Source: [Erwinia] mediterraneensis
Lineage (GTDB): Bacteria; Pseudomonadota; Gammaproteobacteria; Enterobacterales; Enterobacteriaceae
Direction: 5' to 3'
NCBI RefSeq assembly: GCF_900604315.1
Contig: NZ_LR026978.1
Coordinates: forward strand, 3,482,013 to 3,546,012
Length of the DNA stretch: 64,000 bases
In this document: piece after piece, positions 17,566-26,554 of the stretch
How positions within the stretch are numbered: the first letter of the stretch is position 1
How the letters are laid out: every line of letters begins with the position of its first letter
Translations under genes and position numbers: made by a program
Notes under the pieces: generated by a model
Databases searched by the model: none
Told to the model about the DNA's origin: nothing
Seen by the model: the letters and a program-made list of their open reading frames with translations, nothing else

Positions 17566-18526
17566 GCTGGATAGCGCCGCCGACAAAGGGCACGGCAGGC
17601 TCCACATCGACGGCCAGCCAGGTCGGGCCGTCGAGATCGACAAAACGCGCGCGCGGGGCCAGCGGCAAGGCTGCCTGTATCGCGCGTGAGGTGCAGAGCA
17701 TACAGCCGAGCATCAACTCAAAACCCGCGCTGCGCGCGGCATCCGCCAGCGCCAGTGCTTCGGTCAGACCGCCGGTTTTATCCAGCTTGATGTTGATCAT
17801 CTCATAACGCCCCTGCAGCGCGGGCAGACTGGCGCGGGTGTGGCAGCTCTCGTCCGCGCAGATGGGAAGAGGATGGCGGAAATGGGACAACGCCTCATCC
17901 TGTTGTGCCGGCAGAGGCTGCTCCAGCATCGCCACCTGCAGATCCGCCAGCAGCTGGCAACGTGCCGCCAGCCCTTCCGGGTGCCAGGACTCATTAGCAT
18001 CGACAATCAGTGTCGCCTGCGGCACCGCCGCACGAATGGCTATCAGCCTTTCGGTGATAAAGGTGTCATCCAGCTTCACTTTTAGCAGGGTTGCCCCGTT
18101 TTCCCACAGTGCGCGTGCGCTGTTGGCCATCGCTTCAGGCGTATCGATACTGACCGTTTGCGCCGTCACAATCTGTGCGGGCATCGTAGCGGCGGTCTGC
18201 TGCCAGAGGCTCTGCTGCTGCTGGCGCGCAGCCAGATCCCAGAGGGCGCAATCAATGGCATTACGTGCGGCACCAGGGGGCAGCGCCTGTTGCAGCGCCT
18301 CACGCGTCATTCCCTGCTGTAATGCGGGCAGCACCGAGGCAATCTGCGCCAGCACCGAGGCTTCGCTTTCGCCATAGCGCGCATAGGGGGTACTTTCTCC
18401 CACGCCTTTGACACCCGCCTCCTCCAGCTCGACCACCACCACTTTGGCTTCATGACGGCTGCCACGGGCAATGACAAAGGGGGAATGCAGCGGCCAGGCT
18501 TCGGGATAACTCTTAACCGTTCTCAT
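17540..18526 (-). CDS. ycjG: L-Ala-D/L-Glu epimerase YcjG
   Basis: 328 residues of the enolase superfamily, muconate-lactonizing subgroup. Catalytic residues are readable: KVKLD near 157, VDANES, EQPLP, CADES and the second Lys in NIKLDKTGG. It epimerises the dipeptide left by MpaA so that ordinary peptidases can finish murein recycling. Convergent overlap with mpaA and divergent placement from tpx match E. coli. Confidence 0.94.
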   Translation of the reverse strand: MRTVKSYPEAWPLHSPFVIARGSRHEAKVVVVELEEAGVKGVGESTPYARYGESEASVLAQIASVLPALQQGMTREALQQALPPGAARNAIDCALWDLAARQQQQSLWQQTAATMPAQIVTAQTVSIDTPEAMANSARALWENGATLLKVKLDDTFITERLIAIRAAVPQATLIVDANESWHPEGLAARCQLLADLQVAMLEQPLPAQQDEALSHFRHPLPICADESCHTRASLPALQGRYEMINIKLDKTGGLTEALALADAARSAGFELMLGCMLCTSRAIQAALPLAPRARFVDLDGPTWLAVDVEPAVPFVGGAIQLMPTSAAG

Positions 18527-18708
18527 GGCAACTCCTTGTTAAAAACGCGGTTTATACAGTGCAGCGACGATTACACCCTCTGTTATCCTAAACCCTTTTC
18601 ATGATCTGTTATCGTAAATCCTTCAAATTTATGTCATATAATGGCGTGACACTTGCCCTGGCGGCAGCAAACCGTCAGGTTATTTACCATGATAAAAAAG
18701 GAATCTTT

Positions 18709-19212
18709 ATGTCGCAGACAGTACAGTTTCAGGGTAACCCGGTTTCCGTAGCCGGCCAGTTTCCGCAGGCTGGCGAGCAGGCAAAACCGTTCTCGCTGGT
18801 GGCAAAAAACCTGGCGGATGTCTCTCTTGCTGAGTATGCCGGAAAACGTAAAGTGCTGAACATTTTCCCGAGTGTGGATACCGGCGTTTGTGCCGCCTCG
18901 GTACGCAAGTTCAACCAGCTGGCGAGCGAAATGGATAACGCCGTGGTGCTGTGTATCTCCGCCGATCTGCCGTTTGCTCAGTCACGTTTTTGCGGCAGCG
19001 ATAACCTGGAAAACGTCGTGACCCTTTCAACGCTGCGCGGCGGCAACTTTAAACAGGATTACGGTGTAGAGATTGCCAGTGGTGCGCTGCAGGGCCTGAC
19101 CGCACGTGCGGTAGTGGTACTGGATGAGCAGGACAAAGTGATTTACAGCCAGCTGGTGGATGAAATTACCACCGAACCCGATTATGAGGCGGCACTGGCT
19201 GCGCTGAAGTAA
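18709..19212 (+). CDS. tpx: Thiol peroxidase Tpx
   Basis: 167 residues from ATG 18709 behind AAAAAAGGAATC; the longer open frame from 18601 has no ribosome site. Peroxidatic Cys61 in [15 protein letters not shown] and resolving Cys95 in SRFCGSDN define the Tpx class of atypical two-Cys peroxiredoxins. The periplasm-or-cytoplasm question is settled by the lack of a signal peptide: cytoplasmic. It reduces organic hydroperoxides with thioredoxin. Convergent with tyrR. Confidence 0.96.
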   Translation: MSQTVQFQGNPVSVAGQFPQAGEQAKPFSLVAKNLADVSLAEYAGKRKVLNIFPSVDTGVCAASVRKFNQLASEMDNAVVLCISADLPFAQSRFCGSDNLENVVTLSTLRGGNFKQDYGVEIASGALQGLTARAVVVLDEQDKVIYSQLVDEITTEPDYEAALAALK

Positions 19213-19213
19213 T

Positions 19214-19247
19214 CAAAAAAAGCGGATAACAGGCGTTATCCGCTGCT
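19214..19247 (-). terminator. Terminator of tyrR, shared weakly with tpx
   Basis: AGCGGATAAC (19221-19230) pairs perfectly with GTTATCCGCT (19235-19244). On the minus strand it is followed by seven Ts (19220-19214), directly after the tyrR stop; on the plus strand the T tract is poor. Confidence 0.85.
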
Positions 19248-19248
19248 T

Positions 19249-20835
19249 TCACCGGTTTTCTCCCTCGCCCGCTTCCCCTTCGCTTTTTTTCTGGCTCAGG
19301 CCATATTCGCGCAGCTTGTTGGCAATCGCCGTATGGGATACGCCAAGGCGTTTCGCCAGTTTGCGCGTGCTGGGATAAGAGAGATAAAGGCGCGTTAACA
19401 CCGAACGCTCAAAGCGGCTGGTAATATCGTCCAGCGATCCCTCCAGCGCCTCATCGCCCAACGAAATATCGAGCGCCTGTTCCGGCAGCATAATATCCTG
19501 CGGGCGCAGCTCATAGCCCTCCAGCTGCGTCAGCGCGCGGTAGAGCGCATTTTTCAGCTGGCGCACATTGCCGGGCCAGCTGTAGCGCGTCAGAAAGGCA
19601 TTCAGCTGAGAAGAGAGACGCGGACGCGGTATGCCCTGTTCATCGGCAAAGCGCGCCACAAACATTTCCGTCAACGGCAGAATGTCCTGCGGACGCTCGC
19701 GTAGCGGTGGCAGGTTCAGGGTTAATACATTGAGGCGATAAAAGAGATCTTCGCGAAACTCGCCACGCTGGACCAGCTCAACCAGATTTTTTTGCGTGGC
19801 GCAAATAACGCGCACATCCACATGCACCTCATGCTCCTCGCCCACGCGGCGGAAGGTACCATCATTCAGAAAGCGCAGCAGCTTGGTCTGCATGCGCGGC
19901 GACATCTCGCCGATTTCGTCCAGCAGTACCGAACCGCCGTTTGCCTGTTCGAAAAAGCCCTTTTTGCCTTCCAGCGCGTTGGGATAGGCGCCTGCAGCAT
20001 GGCCAAACAGTTCGCTTTCGGCGACATCATCCGGCAACGAGGCGCAGTTCAGGGCGAGGAACGGCTTTTTGCCGCGTGCGCTGCGCAGATGACAGGCGTG
20101 CGCCAGCATATCCTTGCCGGTGCCGGTATCCCCGACAATCAACAACGGCGCATCATGCATCGCCAGCTTACGCGCCTGCTCAACTACCTGACGCATTTTG
20201 GGATTGACCGCTACGATATGATCGAAGCCGGAATCGTCAGTCACAGTAAGATTTTGCAGCTGGCGCCCCATGCGCGCGGTGGATTTCAGCATGATCATCG
20301 CGCCGACCGGCTGATCGTCCTGCTCATCTTCCGCCGCCAGGTAGATAGGCCGCGCTTCCATCAGAAAATCACGGCCCTGGATCACCACATGCTGCGCCTG
20401 CGCCTCGACGCGCTCGCTCTCCAGCCAGCGTTGAAAATTAAAACCACTGATTAAATTACCGGCGCTGTGGTTCCGCATTTTCTGCTCGTCGAGATTAAAC
20501 AGGTTCTGCGCCGCCGGGTTTGCCAGCTCCACTTTACTTTTCAGATCGATAGAGAATACCGGCTCCGGCATCGCCACCAGCAACGCACTCAGCGCCCGGT
20601 GCTCGCGCTCGGAAGGTAAATAGGCCACCGTGCGCACATCGGTAACGCCGGGGGTACGTCGGATCTCCGCCATCAGCGTGCTGAACTGCTCAAACGCCAG
20701 AGCGGAAAAGCTGAGATAAATGCGGCCCAGAGGGGCAATTTCGATGCCGCGCAGATCGATATTGCGCGCGACCAGCAGATCAAGCAGCTCGCGCGCCAGA
20801 CCAATACGGTCCTGGCAAAAAACTTCCAAACGCAT
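19249..20835 (-). CDS. tyrR: Aromatic amino acid regulator TyrR
   Basis: 528 residues: ACT domain (about 2-70), PAS domain (about 78-150), AAA+ domain (about 206-430; Walker A GDTGTGKDMLA, Walker B near VLLDEIGEM) and a Fis-type helix-turn-helix (RKLAKRLGVSHTAIANKLREY). The sigma-54 contact loop GAFTGA is replaced by GAYPNA, as in known TyrR, so it acts at sigma-70 promoters. TyrR represses or activates genes of Tyr, Phe and Trp synthesis and uptake. About 15 residues longer than E. coli, mostly in the C-terminal tail (KKSEGEAGEGENR). Confidence 0.95.
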   Translation of the reverse strand: MRLEVFCQDRIGLARELLDLLVARNIDLRGIEIAPLGRIYLSFSALAFEQFSTLMAEIRRTPGVTDVRTVAYLPSEREHRALSALLVAMPEPVFSIDLKSKVELANPAAQNLFNLDEQKMRNHSAGNLISGFNFQRWLESERVEAQAQHVVIQGRDFLMEARPIYLAAEDEQDDQPVGAMIMLKSTARMGRQLQNLTVTDDSGFDHIVAVNPKMRQVVEQARKLAMHDAPLLIVGDTGTGKDMLAHACHLRSARGKKPFLALNCASLPDDVAESELFGHAAGAYPNALEGKKGFFEQANGGSVLLDEIGEMSPRMQTKLLRFLNDGTFRRVGEEHEVHVDVRVICATQKNLVELVQRGEFREDLFYRLNVLTLNLPPLRERPQDILPLTEMFVARFADEQGIPRPRLSSQLNAFLTRYSWPGNVRQLKNALYRALTQLEGYELRPQDIMLPEQALDISLGDEALEGSLDDITSRFERSVLTRLYLSYPSTRKLAKRLGVSHTAIANKLREYGLSQKKSEGEAGEGENR

Positions 20836-21046
20836 TGCGATGGCCCTAGTCAGGTTCAGAATTCAGCGATAATACGCTAACTTGCGCTCCCTCAGAAGGC
20901 CCCTGTCATGAAAAGTTGACACTATCGAAAAAATAATGCACCGCACAGGGGGAAATTTTGGCAGATGATCACGCGTTAAGTGCCAGCACAAGGCAAAAAT
21001 CCCCTCTTCCGCGCCGCAGCCGGTGCGAAAGAGAAATCCGGCGTGC

Positions 21047-22123
21047 TTATCTGGCGGGTTGGTCTGGCTTTGCGCCGCCTTTTTGTAAGGTCTCTTTCAG
21101 CTGGCCAATCAGTTCGCGGCGAAAATCGCCCAGCCGCGGCTTGTCATCCTCCAGCCAGGGCAGCGGACGGCAGAGTTCCATCGCTTTGATGCCAAGGCGC
21201 GCGGTCAACAGCCCGGCACCTATCCCTTGCGCTGCACGCGTGGAGAGCCGCGCAGCGATATCCTGCGACATCCAGTCCATGCCCACTTCGCGCACCAGCT
21301 CGGAGGCACCGGCAAACGCCATATTCAGCAGCACCAGGCGAAACAGGCGAATACGGCTGAAGTAACCCAACTCTATACCATAGATGCCCGCAATCCGGTT
21401 CACCAGCCGCAGGTTGCGCCAGGCGATAAAGGCCATATCCACCAGCGCCAGCGGGCTCACTGCAATCATCAGGGTCGATTCCGCGGCATGGCGACTGATT
21501 TCGCGCCGCGCCTGGCGATCCAGCACCGGTTGCACCAGCTGCGCATAGAGCGCCACCACTTCCCGATCGTTATGGGTTTCATGCAGTGCCGCATGCCAGC
21601 GCTGTAACGCCGGGTGTCCCTGGTCCAGTCCGGCCTGCTGCGCCAGTTTTTCGCAGAAAGTGCGTCCCTGACCGATGCCGTGACTGTTGAGCAGTTCACG
21701 CCCGCGATCGCGCTCTTCGGCGCGCTGACGCAGGCGCCACAGGCGACGCCATTCGCTTACCAGCGCCCCCGCGCCCGCTGCGACAATCATCCCTGCCGCC
21801 ACACCGCCCCCCAGCGCGAACCAGTCATGCGCCCGCCAGGCATCGTGCAACCACTGCGCACCCTGCGCCACCACGCTGAGGCCAAACAACCCCACGCCCA
21901 CGCCCGCCACTCTGCGCCACAGGCTGCGCTTTGGGCGTAACGCCGCTTCAACCACGCGTTCGCCCGCGTCCTCGTCCTGCGGCTCAGCCTCCTCAGCCTG
22001 TTGCACCAGAAAACGCGCCTGCGCGTCGGCATCAAATACCTGCGCCGGACGCAGCGCCTGTTCCGTCTGCTGATCCAGCGGACGGGCAAAATCAATTCTT
22101 GGTTTTAGCGACGGCTCTTTCAT
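21047..22123 (-). CDS. ycjF: DUF697 inner-membrane protein YcjF
   Basis: 358 residues. An N-terminal cytoplasmic stretch of about 65 residues precedes two adjacent membrane helices ([18 protein letters not shown] near 75 and [20 protein letters not shown] near 103), then a DUF697/TIGR01620 domain. Function is not known; it is co-inherited with ycjX. Its ATG overlaps the ycjX stop (ATGA), so translation is coupled. It is the last gene of the psp-ycjXF run; I see no strong terminator in the 210 bases before tyrR. Confidence 0.9.
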   Translation of the reverse strand: MKEPSLKPRIDFARPLDQQTEQALRPAQVFDADAQARFLVQQAEEAEPQDEDAGERVVEAALRPKRSLWRRVAGVGVGLFGLSVVAQGAQWLHDAWRAHDWFALGGGVAAGMIVAAGAGALVSEWRRLWRLRQRAEERDRGRELLNSHGIGQGRTFCEKLAQQAGLDQGHPALQRWHAALHETHNDREVVALYAQLVQPVLDRQARREISRHAAESTLMIAVSPLALVDMAFIAWRNLRLVNRIAGIYGIELGYFSRIRLFRLVLLNMAFAGASELVREVGMDWMSQDIAARLSTRAAQGIGAGLLTARLGIKAMELCRPLPWLEDDKPRLGDFRRELIGQLKETLQKGGAKPDQPAR

Positions 22124-23517
22124 CGCAATTTATCTCCTAATAAAAACTCCAGCGCGGCATCCATCCGAATGTGCGGCAGAGGTCGATCCACATCAAGCTG
22201 TTGCGGCCGGAAGGCTTCAAACTGAAACCCCTGCTGCTGCCAGAAAGCGTTACCCGGCAAACGCGGCGGCACCTCGCCGGGATAAAAAGTTAACGCCTCG
22301 CCATCGCTGAGCCGGTGACCGCGTAACGCCGGCAGCGTTTCGCCCTGATGCTGCACCTGGCCGCTTTCGGTCGCCTGCACCGACGCCAGTCCAAGGCAAT
22401 CCATGCTGATCCCCTCGAACGCCGCGTTTTGCCAGGCGTCCTGCACCATCTGCTGTAGCAGTGACACCATATTGGCGTGCTGATCGGCGGTAACATGGTC
22501 AGCTTTGGTCGCTGCAAACAGCAGCTTATCAATAACAGGAGAAAAGAGGCGGCGGAACAGCGTGCGCTGGCCGTAGTGAAAACTTTGCATCAACTGCGTC
22601 AGCGCCAGGCGCATATCGTTAAACGCCTGCGGCCCGCTGTTCAGCGGCTGCAGACAGTCCACCAGTACAATTTGCCGGTCGAAACGCAGAAAATAATCTT
22701 TATAGAAGCCTTTCACCACATGCTGGCAGTAGTAGTTGAAACGCGCCTGCAGCGTGGCGAAGTTGCTGTGTTTATCGGCCTGCGCCAGACGCGCGGCGCT
22801 GGCGTCATCCTGCGTGGGCCAGGGGAAAAATTGCAGCGCTGGCGCGCCCGCCATATCTCCCGGCAGGACGAAGCGGCCCGGCTGGATAAAATGCAGCCCC
22901 TGCTGTTTACACTGATGTAAATAATCGGTCCAGGCGGCGGCAATCTGCGCCAGGCGATTTTCATCTGCCGGCGCCAGCGGATCAAGATCGGCACAGAGGG
23001 CGTGCCAGGGTTTGGCCCACGCCGCGCGATCGCCCTGCAGCAGACCCGTCATCTGACGTGACCAGCTGAGATAATCCTGCGCCAGCATCGGCAGATCCAG
23101 CAGCCACTCGCCCGGATAGTCGACAATCTCCAGCCACAGCGTCGCGCTCTCTTTGAAGTAACGCAGCAGGGAGTCGTTAGTGCGATAACGCAGCGCCAGG
23201 CGCATTTCGCTGACGCCGCGCGTCGGGGTCGGCCAGTCGGGCGGCGTGCCGTAAAGCTGCGCCAGCCCTTCATCATAGGTAAAACGCGGAATGCCCATAT
23301 CGCGCTGCGGTACACGTTTCACGCCCAGCAAGCGTTCTTCGCGTACCACAGAAAACAGCGGCAGCCGCGCGCCGCTGTGGACGTTAAGCAGCTGATTGAC
23401 CAGCGAGGTGATAAAAGCAGTTTTCCCGCTGCGGCTCAGACCGGTAACGGCCAGGCGCAGATGGCGGTCAACGCCACGGTTGACCAGCGACATCAGTTCA
23501 TTGTGGACTCTTTTCAT
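22120..23517 (-). CDS. ycjX: YcjX, P-loop NTPase of the DUF463 family
   Basis: 465 residues with Walker [11 protein letters not shown] near residue 27 and a GTPase-like VDYPGEW motif near 133. The family is a GTPase-like protein whose expression follows the phage-shock response in several enterobacteria. Its start overlaps the end of pspD by 20 bases, placing it inside the psp operon. Biochemical role unknown. Confidence 0.92.
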   Translation of the reverse strand: MKRVHNELMSLVNRGVDRHLRLAVTGLSRSGKTAFITSLVNQLLNVHSGARLPLFSVVREERLLGVKRVPQRDMGIPRFTYDEGLAQLYGTPPDWPTPTRGVSEMRLALRYRTNDSLLRYFKESATLWLEIVDYPGEWLLDLPMLAQDYLSWSRQMTGLLQGDRAAWAKPWHALCADLDPLAPADENRLAQIAAAWTDYLHQCKQQGLHFIQPGRFVLPGDMAGAPALQFFPWPTQDDASAARLAQADKHSNFATLQARFNYYCQHVVKGFYKDYFLRFDRQIVLVDCLQPLNSGPQAFNDMRLALTQLMQSFHYGQRTLFRRLFSPVIDKLLFAATKADHVTADQHANMVSLLQQMVQDAWQNAAFEGISMDCLGLASVQATESGQVQHQGETLPALRGHRLSDGEALTFYPGEVPPRLPGNAFWQQQGFQFEAFRPQQLDVDRPLPHIRMDAALEFLLGDKLR

Positions 23518-23746
23518 CGTTCTCCCTGATGAAGCGCGCCGAGATGCGCTTCATCACTCTGGCCAGCAGCGGTTCCAGCGCCAGCGAAAGGAGAATACGT
23601 AACGGACGACGCGCCACAGATTTCACTGCCCAGCCGGTCAGTCCGGCGGGACCGTAAGTGACAGCATTGATAATGATGAATTTTCCGGCTGACTTCAATG
23701 CGGGCGCCGCATGACGGCGAAAACGGGATTGTCCCTGAACGGACAT
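23498..23746 (-). CDS. pspD: Phage shock protein D
   Basis: 82 residues, with the PspD core YGPAGLTGWAVKSVARRPLR. It starts at an ATG with an ideal GGAGGT ribosome site. PspD is a small peripheral or membrane-associated member of the operon with a minor role. The N- and C-termini are longer than in E. coli (73 residues). Here pspE is absent and ycjX follows directly. Confidence 0.9.
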   Translation of the reverse strand: MSVQGQSRFRRHAAPALKSAGKFIIINAVTYGPAGLTGWAVKSVARRPLRILLSLALEPLLARVMKRISARFIRENDEKSPQ

Positions 23747-23806
23747 GGTGACCTCCGGCGATGGGTAGGGAATGCGGACCCGCTGCCGGGCCCGTGTAGC
23801 GCCTGC

Positions 23807-24163
23807 TCAGAGCTGACGGAAACGGCTGCGGACGCTGAATGTTTCGGAAGTGACGTAGCGCTCGATTTCACGCACGCTTTTTTCGTCACGCTGCAACTCG
23901 CCAGCCAGCTGATCAAGCAACTCGCTGGCGCTGGGTGGACGTTCATCCGGCGCATCGGCAGGTTTTGCATCCAGCATAAAACCCAGTGCCAGATAGGCGA
24001 TGAGGGTAAACATAAACAGGCCGAAAAACAGCGACAGCACCACAATGACACGTATCAGACGCACCGGGATATCAAGATAATCGGCCAGGCCGGCGCAAAC
24101 GCCCATCAGTTTACCCTGTTCAGGCAGACGCCAGAGCTTACGCTTCGCGTTCAGAATGCTCAT
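23807..24163 (-). CDS. pspC: Phage shock protein C
   Basis: 118 residues: N-terminal PspC domain with the KLMGVCAGLADYLDIPVRLIRV signature near residues 18-40, one membrane helix (about 40-62) and a C-terminal leucine-rich helix. PspC with PspB senses membrane stress and draws PspA off PspF. Its ATG overlaps the pspB stop (ATGA). Confidence 0.95.
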   Translation of the reverse strand: MSILNAKRKLWRLPEQGKLMGVCAGLADYLDIPVRLIRVIVVLSLFFGLFMFTLIAYLALGFMLDAKPADAPDERPPSASELLDQLAGELQRDEKSVREIERYVTSETFSVRSRFRQL

Positions 24164-24387
24164 GGCTGCCTCCAGTTCGGGTGCTCCGCATCAAGAATGG
24201 CTTCCAGCGCCTCAATGCGTTCGCGCATGCGGCGCGCATCCTGAGTCAGCTGCTGCAGACGTTGCATATCGCCTGCCGACAGCTCTGCCCCGCCGTTGCG
24301 TTTGTTGCTGTAATGCAGCCATAACCAGATCGGCACCACAAACAGCACAAATATGGTTAACGGTATGGCAAGAAAAAGTGCGCTCAT
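24160..24387 (-). CDS. pspB: Phage shock protein B
   Basis: 75 residues: an N-terminal membrane helix (LAIPLTIFVLFVVPIWLWL) followed by a charged coiled-coil with leucine spacing (LQQLTQDARRMRERIEALE). PspB partners PspC in the inner membrane. It lies 56 bases after pspA and is coupled to pspC. Confidence 0.95.
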   Translation of the reverse strand: MSALFLAIPLTIFVLFVVPIWLWLHYSNKRNGGAELSAGDMQRLQQLTQDARRMRERIEALEAILDAEHPNWRQP

Positions 24388-24443
24388 CGACTCTCCTTAA
24401 TCATTAAAAGGTCGCATGACGACCGGGCCAGCGGCCCGATCGG

Positions 24444-25109
24444 TTACTCGTCGCGATTCATTTTCGCTTTCAGCGCTGCCAGCTGTTCGCTAATGGCATC
24501 ATCCGCTTTCAGTTCGGCAAACTGCTGATCCAGACCTTTGGGCTTACCAAAGCGCTGGCTTTCCGCTTCCGCTTCCATGTGATCGATGCGACGTTCAAAC
24601 GATTCGAAACGCGCCATCGCGCCATCCAGCTTGCCGCTGTCGAGCTGACGACGAATATCCCGTGAGGACGACGCCGCCTGATGACGCAGCATCAGCGCCT
24701 GCTGACGGGCACGGGTTTCGCTCAGTTTTTTCTCCAGCTCACCGATTTCACCTTTCATGCGTTCCAGCGTCTCTTCCACCAGCGCCGCTTCCTGCTGCAG
24801 CGCGGCGATCAGGTCGGTCAGCTTCTGTTTTTCAATCAACGCAGAGCGTGCCAGATCGTCTTTATCTTTGCGCAGCGCCAGCTCCGCTTTTTCCTGCCAC
24901 TCTGCCTGCTGAATTTGCGCCTGCTCAATACGACGCAGCAGCTGTTTTCTTTCGGCCAGCGCGCGGGCAGAGGTAGAACGCACTTCCACCAGCGTATCTT
25001 CCATTTCCTGAATCATCAGGCGTACCAGTTTCTGTGGATCTTCCGCACGCTCCAGCAGCGAGTTAATGTTAGCGTTCACGATGTCGGCGAAACGAGAAAA
25101 AATACCCAT
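24444..25109 (-). CDS. pspA: Phage shock protein A
   Basis: 221 residues from ATG 25109, which begins [20 protein letters not shown], the conserved amphipathic membrane helix, and has GAGGAA upstream. The rest is almost wholly coiled coil, the PspA/IM30 (ESCRT-III-like) fold. Free PspA inhibits PspF; under stress it assembles on the membrane and limits proton leakage. First gene of the operon, expressed from the sigma-54 promoter at 25162-25177. Confidence 0.97.
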   Translation of the reverse strand: MGIFSRFADIVNANINSLLERAEDPQKLVRLMIQEMEDTLVEVRSTSARALAERKQLLRRIEQAQIQQAEWQEKAELALRKDKDDLARSALIEKQKLTDLIAALQQEAALVEETLERMKGEIGELEKKLSETRARQQALMLRHQAASSSRDIRRQLDSGKLDGAMARFESFERRIDHMEAEAESQRFGKPKGLDQQFAELKADDAISEQLAALKAKMNRDE

Positions 25110-25161
25110 AATGATGTTCCTCTTAACGTAATGGTTATTGCGCCAGGCGCTGCTTACTCTA

Positions 25162-25177
25162 TTCAAATTGCGTGCCA
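25162..25177 (-). promoter_or_regulatory. Sigma-54 promoter of pspA
   Basis: On the minus strand CTGGCACGCAATTTGAA gives TGGCACG (-24) and TTG (-12) with the standard spacing, closely resembling the E. coli pspA promoter. It lies 53 bases before the pspA ATG, in the 165-base space shared with the divergent pspF, leaving room for PspF and IHF sites. Confidence 0.85.
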
Positions 25178-25274
25178 GTTTTTAACTAAATGATTTTACA
25201 GCAATTATAAATTTTACTCTGTTCAGTCGAGCCGGTAAGGTAAGTAAATTGATTAACAGTTGGTGAAAATCATC

Positions 25275-26270
25275 ATGACTGGCAGCAACGATAACTTACT
25301 GGGTGAGTCAGATAACTTTCTGGAAGTGCTGGAACAGGTGTCAAAACTGGCGCCGCTGGATAAACCGGTGCTGGTGGTGGGTGAGCGCGGCACCGGTAAG
25401 GAGCTGATCGCCAGTCGCCTGCACTATCTGTCAGACCGCTGGCAGGGCCCTTTTGTCTCACTCAACTGCGCCGCGCTGAATGAAAACCTGCTCGATTCCG
25501 AACTCTTTGGTCATGAGGCTGGCGCTTTTACCGGGGCGCAAAAACGCCATCTTGGCCGTTTTGAACGTGCCGACGGCGGTACGCTGTTTCTTGATGAGCT
25601 GGCTACCGCGCCGATGCTGGTGCAGGAGAAGCTGTTGCGCGTAATTGAGTATGGCCAGCTGGAGCGCGTCGGCGGTAATCAGTCTCTGCAGGTCAATGTG
25701 CGCCTGGTGTGCGCCACCAATGAGGATTTGCCGGCGCTGGCTGCTGCAGGCAAGTTTCGCGCCGACCTGCTGGACCGGCTGGCGTTTGATGTGGTGCAGT
25801 TGCCGCCGCTGCGCGAGCGGCGCAGCGACATTCTGGTGATGGCTAACCATTTTGCGATTCAGATGTGTCGTGAGCTCGGGCTGCCGCTGTTTCCCGGCTT
25901 CTCGCCCCAGGCGGAGCGTATCCTGCTTGACTACCCCTGGCCGGGCAACGTGCGTGAGCTGAAAAATGTGGTGGAACGATCGGTCTATCGTCACCATAAC
26001 AGCGAGACGGAGCTGAATAATATCATTATTAACCCCTTTTCCCCGCGTACGCCGCTGCCGGTAGCGACAACAGTGGATGGGCCGCACGGCGCCCTGCCTG
26101 GGCTGCCGCTCGATTTGCGCCAGTGGCAGAATCAGCAGGAGCGCCAGCTGGTGGAGCTGAGTCTGCAGCAGGCAAAATATAATCAGCGTCGCGCCGCCGA
26201 CCTGCTTGGCGTGACTTATCATCAGCTGCGCGCCATGCTGAAAAAACATGGTATTCAGGCCGAGCGCTGA
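25275..26270 (+). CDS. pspF: Psp operon activator PspF
   Basis: 331 residues. It is a sigma-54 enhancer-binding protein without a receiver domain: AAA+ module with Walker A GERGTGKELIASR near 38, intact GAFTGA loop near 80, and a C-terminal Fis-type helix-turn-helix (QRRAADLLGVTYHQLRAMLKKH). It drives pspA and is held inactive by PspA. ATG 25275 gives the N-terminus closest to E. coli; TTG 25260 and GTG 25263 are also open. None has a recognisable Shine-Dalgarno site, fitting the low PspF levels of the system. Confidence 0.93.
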   Translation: MTGSNDNLLGESDNFLEVLEQVSKLAPLDKPVLVVGERGTGKELIASRLHYLSDRWQGPFVSLNCAALNENLLDSELFGHEAGAFTGAQKRHLGRFERADGGTLFLDELATAPMLVQEKLLRVIEYGQLERVGGNQSLQVNVRLVCATNEDLPALAAAGKFRADLLDRLAFDVVQLPPLRERRSDILVMANHFAIQMCRELGLPLFPGFSPQAERILLDYPWPGNVRELKNVVERSVYRHHNSETELNNIIINPFSPRTPLPVATTVDGPHGALPGLPLDLRQWQNQQERQLVELSLQQAKYNQRRAADLLGVTYHQLRAMLKKHGIQAER

Positions 26271-26280
26271 GGTTCAGGCA

Positions 26281-26303
26281 AAAAAAAGCCCGCAGAGGCG
26301 GGC
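26281..26303 (-). terminator. Intrinsic terminator of ryhB
   Basis: GCCCGC (26288-26293) pairs with GCGGGC (26298-26303) around a four-base loop; on the minus strand the stem is followed by seven Ts (26287-26281). On the plus strand it is followed by As, so it does not serve pspF well. Confidence 0.88.
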
Positions 26304-26368
26304 AAAAAATACTGGAAGCAATGTGAGCAATGTCGTGCCCTTCGGCGGCAGAGTCCGGCGCAAAGGAC
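26281..26368 (-). ncRNA. ryhB: RyhB-type iron-responsive small RNA
   Basis: The minus strand carries GCACGACATTGCTCACATTG then CTTCCAGTATT (26339-26309), the conserved core I know from E. coli RyhB. It is followed by a GC hairpin and U tract, and preceded by a TTTACA-18-TATTAT promoter with an overlapping Fur box. With a start near 26368 the RNA is about 88 nt, against about 90 in E. coli. RyhB is an Hfq-dependent RNA made when iron is scarce that removes mRNAs for iron-using proteins such as SodB, SdhC and AcnA. E. coli has it elsewhere (yhhX-yhhY), so this may be the only copy or a paralogue. Confidence 0.92.
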
Positions 26369-26374
26369 ACAAGA

Positions 26375-26404
26375 ATAATAATCATTCTTATTATCATCTG
26401 TAAA
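26375..26404 (-). promoter_or_regulatory. Fur-regulated promoter of ryhB
   Basis: The Fur box GATAATAAGAATGATTATT (minus strand, 26395-26377) matches the 19-base Fur consensus in about 15 positions. It lies between TTTACA (-35, 26404-26399) and TATTAT (-10, 26380-26375, 18-base spacer) and covers the -10, so iron-loaded Fur should block transcription. Confidence 0.85.
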
Positions 26405-26495
26405 GCGCTGATTGAGAACTTTTCTCATCCCCACACGATTTGCAGGCTGATTTCCTCTCGCCTGGCCCGTTTCGCCCGGCTGAATACAGCAAATT

Positions 26496-26524
26496 TTGGG
26501 TCGTAGCCGCCTTTGGGATACACT
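26496..26524 (+). promoter_or_regulatory. Candidate sigma-70 promoter of sapABCDF
   Basis: TTGGGT (26496-26501), a 17-base spacer and TACACT (26519-26524), about 30 bases before the sapA ATG. Assigned by pattern only. Confidence 0.4.
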
Positions 26525-26554
26525 CTGCTTATTGCCTGTGAATCGTTGAGTTCT

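Noticed and set aside
18601-18708. Upstream extension of tpx (36 codons)
   Set aside because: Not homologous to Tpx and lacks a ribosome site, whereas ATG 18709 has one and matches the family start.
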